DNA from: Xanthomonas massiliensis
Lineage (GTDB): Bacteria > Pseudomonadota > Gammaproteobacteria > Xanthomonadales > Xanthomonadaceae
NCBI RefSeq assembly: GCF_900018785.1
Contig: NZ_FCOY01000007.1
Coordinates: forward strand, 557,313 to 621,312
DNA length: 64,000 nt
Reading direction: 5' to 3'
Made by a program: the position numbers and the translations under genes. Below the pieces are notes generated by a model. The model was not told the origin of the DNA. It searched no databases and saw only the letters and a program-made list of their open reading frames with translations. Shown piece after piece: positions 59,168-64,000 of this stretch (position 1 is the stretch's first letter; each line of letters begins with the position of its first letter).

Positions 59168-59434
59168 ATGAAGAAGTCCCGTTTCACCGAGACCCAGATC
59201 GTCTCGATCCTCAAGCAGGCCGACGCCGGCGTGCCGGTCAAGGACATCTGCCGGCAGGCCGGCATCAGCGTGCCGACCTACTACAAATGGAAATCGAAGT
59301 ACGGGGGCCTGGAGGCCTCGGAGCTGCGGCGGGTCAAGGACCTGGAAGCCGAGAACGCCAGGCTCAAGCGGATGTACGCCGAGCTGGCGCTCGACAACGC
59401 GGCGATGAAGGACCTGATCGCAAAAAAACTGTAG
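59168..59434 (+). CDS. IS3-family transposase OrfA
   Basis: An 88-residue OrfA: KKSRFTETQIVSILKQADAGVPVKDICRQAGISVPTYYKWKSKYGG is the helix-turn-helix, followed by a leucine-zipper-like helix (DLEAENARLKRMYAELALDNAAMKDLI). An AGGAGG ribosome site sits just before the ATG. The frame ends shortly after A7 (59422-59428), the likely -1 slippage site (C-AAA-AAA-A) producing the OrfAB transposase. Confidence 0.93.
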   Translation: MKKSRFTETQIVSILKQADAGVPVKDICRQAGISVPTYYKWKSKYGGLEASELRRVKDLEAENARLKRMYAELALDNAAMKDLIAKKL

Positions 59435-60279
59435 GGCCGGAGCAGAAGCGCGAGGCCGTGCGGTACCTGGTCGAGGTGCACGCGCGGCCCCTGAGCCGGT
59501 CCTGTGATTGCGTCGGGTTGTCGCGTGCGGCCTGGTATCAACCGCCGCTGCATTGGACCGTGCGCGACGCCGAGATCATCGCGGCACTGGCCGGGCAAGT
59601 CGAGAGTCGTCCGACGCGCGGCTTCTGGAAGTGCTGCAAGGTCCTGCGCCGTGCTCGGCCGGACTGGAACCACAAGCGAATCTACCGGGTGTACAAGGCC
59701 ATGGAACTCAACCTCCGTCGCAAGGCCAAGCAGCGGCTGCCCAAGCGCGAACGCGTGCCGCTGTACGTCCCGCGCCTGCCAGACACCGTCTGGTCGGCCG
59801 ACTTCATGGCCGATGCGCTGGCCTGTGGCCGTCGCTTCCGGACCTTCAACGTAGTCGACGACTTCAACCGCGAGGCGCTGCACATCGAGGTCGACACCTC
59901 GATCTCGTCCACGCGTCTGATCCGCATTTTTGAGCAGCTCAAGCGTGACCACGGCTTGCCGCAGGTCCTGCGCACCGACAACGGCCCGGAGTTCCTGGGC
60001 GAGACCTTCGTGCAGTGGGCCAAGCTCAACGGCATGGCCATCCGGTACATCCAGCCCGGCAAGCCCAACCAGAACGCCTACATCGAACGCTTCAACCGGA
60101 CCTTCCGCGAGGAGGTCCTGGACCAGCACCTGTTCACCCGCCTCGACGACGTACGCGAGGCGGCGTACTGGTGGATGCTCGAGTACAACGAGGAGCGTCC
60201 CCATGACTCGCTCGGCGACATGACGCCGGTCGAGTACCGTCAAGCCGCCGAAGGTTCTACTTTTGAAATGTCTGCTTGA
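59431..60279 (+). CDS. IS3-family transposase OrfB (DDE integrase domain)
   Basis: The -1 frame partner of OrfA. It has an HTH_21-like region (RSCDCVGLSRAAWYQPP...AEIIAALAGQVESRPTRGFWKCCKVLRR) and the rve DDE core: first Asp in TVWSADFMADAL, second in VLRTDNGPEFLG, and Glu in NAYIERFNRTFREEVLD. It ends WMLEYNEERPHDSLGDMTPVEYR as is standard for the family. It has no start of its own of good quality, so it is most likely made only as the OrfAB fusion. Confidence 0.92.
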   Translation, partial: VGPEQKREAVRYLVEVHARPLSRSCDCVGLSRAAWYQPPLHWTVRDAEIIAALAGQVESRPTRGFWKCCKVLRRARPDWNHKRIYRVYKAMELNLRRKAKQRLPKRERVPLYVPRLPDTVWSADFMADALACGRRFRTFNVVDDFNREALHIEVDTSISSTRLIRIFEQLKRDHGLPQVLRTDNGPEFLGETFVQWAKLNGMAIRYIQPGKPNQNAYIERFNRTFREEVLDQHLFTRLDDVREAAYWWMLEYNEERPHDSLGDMTPVEYRQAAEGSTFEMSA

Positions 60280-60580
60280 CGGGGAAGCTTACGGAGTGAG
60301 CAATAGATGGACATGATTGTCCATCAGTACATACGCATGAAGCCGACAATCGCAATGATGCAGGGCATCGCGCAGCAGGTGCAGGTAGCGGAGCCGGTCG
60401 CCATCGTCGAGAAAGCACGGCAGCCGGTTGTTGCCTCGCTACACGACGTGCTGAGGAATGCCGGGAAGCGAGATGCGCGGTAGTCGGGCCATGCGCTACA
60501 CCCTGACCGATACGATCGTTTTCATCCCTCCGGCATGCCAGTCGCCGCAAGTAAGGCAAAAGCCCTGTTCACCATAGGCA

Positions 60581-60602
60581 AACTGAACCTGACCCCGTTA
60601 TT
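60581..60602. repeat. RAYT-associated terminal repeat, right side
   Basis: AACTGAACCTGACCCCGTTATT, the inverted partner of the motif at 58555-58576. It directly abuts the second 168-bp repeat. Confidence 0.65.
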
Positions 60603-60605
60603 GCA

Positions 60606-60773
60606 CTACCCCACGTCCGGATTGTCCTGCTGGGCACGTATTCCCGGGTGCGGCACCCTGCCGCCGTCGGGACTCCCCTCCCGGCGTTCCCCAAGAGGTT
60701 GCACTACCGCCGGCCGCGGATCTCCCCAATCCCGCGCGTGACGCCCCGCATGGGCTCGTCGTGATCCGGCTCA
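60606..60773. repeat. 168-bp direct repeat, copy 2
   Basis: Same orientation as 57085-57252, 161 of 168 positions identical, no gaps. It lies between the RAYT terminal repeat and the AT-rich pilin cassette, marking the abrupt change in base composition. Confidence 0.88.
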
Positions 60774-60880
60774 CTTCTCCAGAATCCTGCCAGCTAAAAG
60801 ACGCCCGGGAAGCAAGATGATGCCAAGTACGTGCTAGGCATGCGAACTCATACCGAAATTATTATTAAATTATAAAATAA

Positions 60881-62416
60881 TTATTTGCACCCCTTAACTT
60901 CATATAGTGAGAAGTTATCCGCAGAAGCCGACGGAAGCCTTGCAATATTATTCAATTCAAGGGGCAGGCCAGCACTCGAAACATAACCCAAGTATCTAAC
61001 ATTAAAATCCCAGTCATAAAAATAATCGATTCCTTTGCTACAAATATAATAATTCATCATTCGATCACGAGCAGCAGCATATGCGGCACCATCAACAACT
61101 CCATCAAGATTAAAAACTTCAATCTTGCCCTGCCCGAAATATGATAACGCCCCACTTTGAAACGAACCAACTTGCGCGTTACGTGGGAGTTTATCGACTA
61201 CCCATATCGCAGGCGCCCTATATCCTCGCGCATTCATTCCCCGAGCGTACAAAACATGAACTGGCGTCCACTTCCCCAATATGCTACCGGCACACACTAT
61301 AAATGCGAGAAAGGCCCATATGCCTGCAGCTCTTCGCGACGTCAGAAAGCCACGACTAAAGATAATTTCATTGGCGGAAATCATTCCACACAATATCAGT
61401 AAAACATATGCCGTCAGCAAATATCTATCAAAGAACCAAAACGCCGGCAAGTATAATAAATAAAATATAATATATAACCAAGAAGCGCAAAGCATAACCA
61501 CAACAGTAAAGTCACGCTTTAATACAATATACCTCATGGCAAGGAGCGTAGAAAATCCAACAATAAGTGCACCCACCAATGAAGAACGGAACGGGAAAAT
61601 AAACGCCGAAACATCCTCCAAAATAAAAAAAAGAGCTCTTCCAGATGTCAAATAACCCGACTGATGGAACTGCGTTATCAATTTTACAGCAGCCCCACTC
61701 TCAGGAATTATAGATCCAAATTTTCTTGCGCAGAACAACCACCACGGCGCCACTACTAATAATGCGGAAACCGCCGAATAAAATAGACCCCTATAAAGGC
61801 GAAGCGCCAGACAAGCAATTGCGATGGCAACGCACACAAATACACCATCAATCCGCGACAACAATAATCCACCCAAAGCGAATCCAAGAACAAAAAAACC
61901 TCTCAATTTCGCTTTGCTGACAGCCCCATCAAATAATAATATAGAAATTAATGCCATGAATGTAGATAACGTACTCTCCATCCCATTCAAAGCAACTCGC
62001 AATACTCCGTAACCGCCGACAAAAATTATACCAGTTAAAGTTCCAACAGCTATATTCCCGCCCCCCTTGCGAGTCAGCAACAAGGCGAAAATTATAACAA
62101 CGGCGGGAATGAAGGCAAGAGACAAGACGGAAAGGGCATAAAAAGCAGCGGGACCCTGAAACAACAAAAAAATCGGCGTCGCCAAAAATACGAATAAAGG
62201 CTGAAACCCGCTCGTCTGAGTCATGCCATCCGCGGAAAATCCCAGTCCCGAGCCAATATTACGCGCTATAGAAGCAATATAGTACGTATCGTCCGGGTAA
62301 TATCTCCCATCAATTTCATTAATATTATCGCAGAGCATAAAAACGCCAAGCAATAACGGCAGCATCGGAATGAGAGTCACCGTCAACAAGCGCCAGTTTA
62401 AAATATTTCCATTCAT
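60881..62416 (-). CDS. GT-C-type membrane glycosyltransferase (pilin glycosylation candidate)
   Basis: A 511-residue polytopic protein with about 11-12 membrane helices. The first periplasmic loop carries the GT-C acidic motif (DGRYYPDDTYYIASIARNIGSGLGFSADGMTQTSGFQPL), as in PMT/ArnT-like transferases that use lipid-linked sugars. The C-terminal ~110 residues are soluble and end in SLYEVKGCK. Base composition is strikingly AT-rich relative to the rest of the window, and codon use differs, so it was probably acquired horizontally. It lies downstream of the pilin gene on the same strand, so transfer of a sugar to pilin is a reasonable inference; the donor and acceptor are unknown. Confidence 0.75.
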   Translation of the reverse strand: MNGNILNWRLLTVTLIPMLPLLLGVFMLCDNINEIDGRYYPDDTYYIASIARNIGSGLGFSADGMTQTSGFQPLFVFLATPIFLLFQGPAAFYALSVLSLAFIPAVVIIFALLLTRKGGGNIAVGTLTGIIFVGGYGVLRVALNGMESTLSTFMALISILLFDGAVSKAKLRGFFVLGFALGGLLLSRIDGVFVCVAIAIACLALRLYRGLFYSAVSALLVVAPWWLFCARKFGSIIPESGAAVKLITQFHQSGYLTSGRALFFILEDVSAFIFPFRSSLVGALIVGFSTLLAMRYIVLKRDFTVVVMLCASWLYIIFYLLYLPAFWFFDRYLLTAYVLLILCGMISANEIIFSRGFLTSRRAAGIWAFLAFIVCAGSILGKWTPVHVLYARGMNARGYRAPAIWVVDKLPRNAQVGSFQSGALSYFGQGKIEVFNLDGVVDGAAYAAARDRMMNYYICSKGIDYFYDWDFNVRYLGYVSSAGLPLELNNIARLPSASADNFSLYEVKGCK

Positions 62417-62449
62417 TTTAGATTCCAGCGAAGACGGAGATGGAGCTCG

Positions 62450-62792
62450 GGATCAACTGTGATAGCGACCGATGCCTATTAAGATCGATGTAGCAACAGC
62501 GCTCGTTAGAAATCATTGTCGCCATCAACCACACCTTATAGCGGCCTTAGCATGCATAATAGAGCCATTCAATTTCTGCGCAGGCGATGCATCAACCACG
62601 CAACGGAATTAGCACGGACAAGAAACAAGATGAAGCACAACTGTTGGAACCTGAAATCGCCGACGCTAGGCGCCATACAGCAGGTGCAAGCAGTGAAGCT
62701 GGTAGCCAGCGTCGGGGAAACACGGTAGCCAGTGTCTCTCTGCACCACACGCTAAGGAATACCACGAAACGAGTGCGCTACAGTCAATTCAT
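62450..62792 (-). pseudogene. Fossil RAYT gene between the pilin and glycosyltransferase genes
   Basis: No frame survives, but the sequence aligns by eye along nearly its whole length to the two RAYT copies. For example GATCGATGTAGCAACAGCGC followed by a CTTATAGCGGCCTT block, then GATGCATCAACCACGCAACGG, then CATACAGCAGGTGCAAGCAG, and finally CACACGCTAAGGAATACCAC just before the position of the start codon. Each block occurs in the same order and orientation in the copy at 58577-60492. Similarity looks like 60-70%. It fills most of the 466-base gap before the pilin. Confidence 0.6.
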
Positions 62793-62882
62793 GCGTCGCA
62801 GCCACTCACCAAATTTGCATAGCCATCATGCTTACTTCAATGGACGACCGTGGCCGACTTTTCCGGATTAAGATCAATCAGA

Positions 62883-63293
62883 TCAATTCCGGCACTCGGA
62901 CGGAAGATATTTATTATCTCCAGAAATTCTGACACACATCCAAGAAATCGATCCGCCGCCGTAGTTAGGAATCAGCTCCAATATCATCGACCCAGCAACT
63001 GTAGTAGTCGCCAACCTCAAATGGCCGTCACCAGTACACGATATGGATTCAATATTCTTGCTTGGCAGCCCCGCCACCATTATATTTTGGCATGCAGCCG
63101 AATCTAGAGTGCCGCTGTTAACAGCGTTCTCGACTACAAAAGATTTATATGTGCCCCCCACGATCAACGCCTCGGCAACCCGACTGCGGACCGCATAATC
63201 CTGATACGCAGGTAGCGCCATAGATGCCAATATCGCGATTATTGTCACCACCACCATCAACTCGACCAACGAAAATCCCCGTTCTTGGTTCAC
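62883..63293 (-). CDS. pilA: Type IV major pilin-like protein (PilA)
   Basis: A 136-residue type IVa pilin. A short leader (MNQERG) precedes the prepilin peptidase site [33 protein letters not shown] with Glu5 of the mature protein. Two pairs of cysteines occur (AACQN and ISCTG in the middle; WMCVR and SECRN at the end); the last pair would form the C-terminal D-loop. Translation starts at GTG with only a weak ribosome site. AT-rich like its neighbours. It lies 47 bases after the TPR gene on the same strand and is probably part of one transcript. Pilins of this form make the pilus fibre powered by PilB. Confidence 0.92.
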   Translation of the reverse strand: MNQERGFSLVELMVVVTIIAILASMALPAYQDYAVRSRVAEALIVGGTYKSFVVENAVNSGTLDSAACQNIMVAGLPSKNIESISCTGDGHLRLATTTVAGSMILELIPNYGGGSISWMCVRISGDNKYLPSECRN

Positions 63294-63340
63294 CTCTGCA
63301 GCGCCCCATAAAATATAACTAATCAGAATATAGATCCGCC

Positions 63341-64000
63341 CTAAATCCCAATAGACTTACAACGCATACCGCCCCGTGCCAAATCACTTTTATGGCATGC
63401 ATTAACCAATGCTTCCTGTTTCCACACCAATACTTTGGGCACCACATTTGGAGGATAAACTTTCGAAGCCTCTTGAAATGACCTATCTCCTTGTTCAAAA
63501 CGACCCAAGGCATAGTAGGCGCGACCATAAGCAATCCAAGTCGGCCCATATCCAGCACCATTATAGAACCGCATCGTCTTTGCGGCCTCTAGCGCAGCCT
63601 CATAATTTCCAGTCTCGTAGTAATTTATTGAATACAAGCCAAAAACATACCTCAACGTACCTACATTATAAAACCCCTTATCGACCTGTGCCTGCTCAAG
63701 GGAAATCCCCCTCGCTAAAACATCCCTATGGGGCGCCCAGGTATGTTGCAGGTACCCAAACAATTCAGCGGAAGACTCAGCATAACGCCCCTGCCCCTGA
63801 AGATAATCCGCATAAACTACAGGCTCCTCTCCGTACAGCTTTCTTCGACTCTGTATAGAGGCGAACGCCTTTGTGAGGCCATCATCATCCCCATACTGCT
63901 TCAGCGCAGAAAGATAGTTATAGCCTACTAATCTATCATCCGGATACTGTCGATACATCCAGCTCCACAGAGTCAAGTTATTCTTCCATAATGGCAACGT
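63341..64000 (-). CDS. TPR-repeat C-terminal part of a membrane protein (continues past the window end)
   Basis: At least 219 residues, open at the right edge. [32 protein letters not shown] is followed by several tetratricopeptide-like helical pairs ([101 protein letters not shown]). The LW..M...P....Y.YL pattern resembles the junction after the last membrane helix in TMTC-like transmembrane-TPR proteins, which act as O-glycosyltransferases. Being upstream of pilin and near a GT-C enzyme, it may also serve pilin modification, but its catalytic half is outside the window. AT-rich. Confidence 0.7.
   Translation of the reverse strand, partial: TLPLWKNNLTLWSWMYRQYPDDRLVGYNYLSALKQYGDDDGLTKAFASIQSRRKLYGEEPVVYADYLQGQGRYAESSAELFGYLQHTWAPHRDVLARGISLEQAQVDKGFYNVGTLRYVFGLYSINYYETGNYEAALEAAKTMRFYNGAGYGPTWIAYGRAYYALGRFEQGDRSFQEASKVYPPNVVPKVLVWKQEALVNACHKSDLARGGMRCKSIGI

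Larger units (their letters stand above)
59096..60292 (+). mobile_element. IS3-family insertion sequence (IS407-like subgroup)
   Basis: About 1197 bp. Both ends carry the inverted sequence GTAAGCTTCCCCG (left 59097-59109, right 60280-60292), with one extra C at the left edge. Flanks show GGAGT repeated directly (59091-59095 and 60293-60297), a 5-bp target duplication. It holds orfA and orfB in the usual overlapping arrangement. Both frames look intact, so the copy may be active. It was inserted into a RAYT gene. Confidence 0.9.
58577..60492 (-). pseudogene. RAYT transposase, interrupted by an IS3-family element and carrying a stop codon
   Basis: Second RAYT copy, transcribed leftwards. The 5' part (60293-60492) reads MARLPRISLPGIPQHVV, then TAG (60439-60441) where the family has Gln (CAG), then RGNNRLPCFLDDGDRLRYL... 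and MDNHVHLLLTP with an intact HxH. The 3' part (58577-59095) continues TPATADSIARLMQRLGRNYVALFNGRHG...CYRYIELNPVRA through a complete C-terminus (ending ASSTGEPQ). Removing the IS (59096-60292) and one GGAGT duplicate restores a continuous frame. So the gene was whole when the IS landed, and also carries a nonsense mutation. Confidence 0.88.

Noticed and set aside
61157-62012. Short plus-strand frames opposite the glycosyltransferase
   Set aside because: They are chance frames in AT-rich DNA antisense to a coherent 511-residue membrane protein.

Overview
The window is a dense, very GC-rich chromosomal segment (by eye about 70% G+C up to ~60.8 kb). It looks like a member of the Xanthomonadaceae/Lysobacteraceae (Lysobacter, Luteimonas, Pseudoxanthomonas or Xanthomonas relatives). 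The grounds are: pilS-pilR next to sucC-sucD, an lptD-surA-ksgA-apaH-folA-thyA-lgt block, several TonB-dependent receptors, a hemP gene under a near-perfect Fur box, and the RAYT/IS content. I cannot name the genus. I recognised no rRNA, tRNA or CRISPR array.

Layout. 0-6 kb: nucleoside deaminase, rlmM, a siderophore-type TonB receptor, then an ~0.8-kb non-coding tandem repeat array and an NADP-dependent dehydrogenase. 6-15.4 kb: two overlapping ubiquinone-pathway flavin hydroxylases, a candidate BtuM-like B12 carrier coupled to a cobalamin adenosyltransferase, a histone-deacetylase-fold amidohydrolase, lptD and surA. 15.5-20 kb: ksgA, apaH (pdxA and apaG, usual members of this block, are absent here), then the convergent lgt-thyA-YcxB-like-folA operon joined by 4-bp stop/start overlaps. 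20-24.8 kb: lemA plus two TPM-domain genes (fused by a poly-G frameshift), terC, dgkA, an SGNH hydrolase and a VOC protein. 24.8-33.2 kb: a MacAB-like efflux operon, an orphan OmpR-type regulator, and the divergent tesA / ybbA-ybbP pair. 33.4-41 kb: small membrane protein, DUF6607-like protein, hemP, aldo/keto reductase, nupC-ribokinase and dusB. 41-48 kb: secreted endonuclease-like lipoprotein, second TonB receptor, metK, and a bifunctional ornithine-lipid acyltransferase (OlsF type). 48-57 kb: sucCD, pilSR, a PRC-barrel protein and pilB.

The accessory part is 54.3-64 kb. It holds a 112-bp MITE-like element with 26-bp perfect terminal inverted repeats and an 8-bp flanking duplication. It also holds a 3.7-kb stretch bounded by two 168-bp direct repeats (7 mismatches). 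That stretch carries two decayed REP-associated tyrosine transposase genes (one split by an IS3-family element whose 5-bp duplication lets the original reading frame be rebuilt) and, between them, a Phd/PIN toxin-antitoxin pair. Beyond it base composition falls sharply in a pilin cassette: a GT-C glycosyltransferase, a fossil third RAYT, a GTG-started type IV pilin, and the TPR end of a membrane protein running off the window.

Two regulatory patterns recur. Five start codons (ubiH, the HDAC-like gene, ksgA, a 25-codon ORF coupled to apaH, dusB) each lie exactly 6 nt after a -10-like hexamer with no Shine-Dalgarno, as expected for leaderless transcripts. Most operons otherwise use ATGA/GTGA overlaps, and many end in strong GC hairpins shared by convergent genes.
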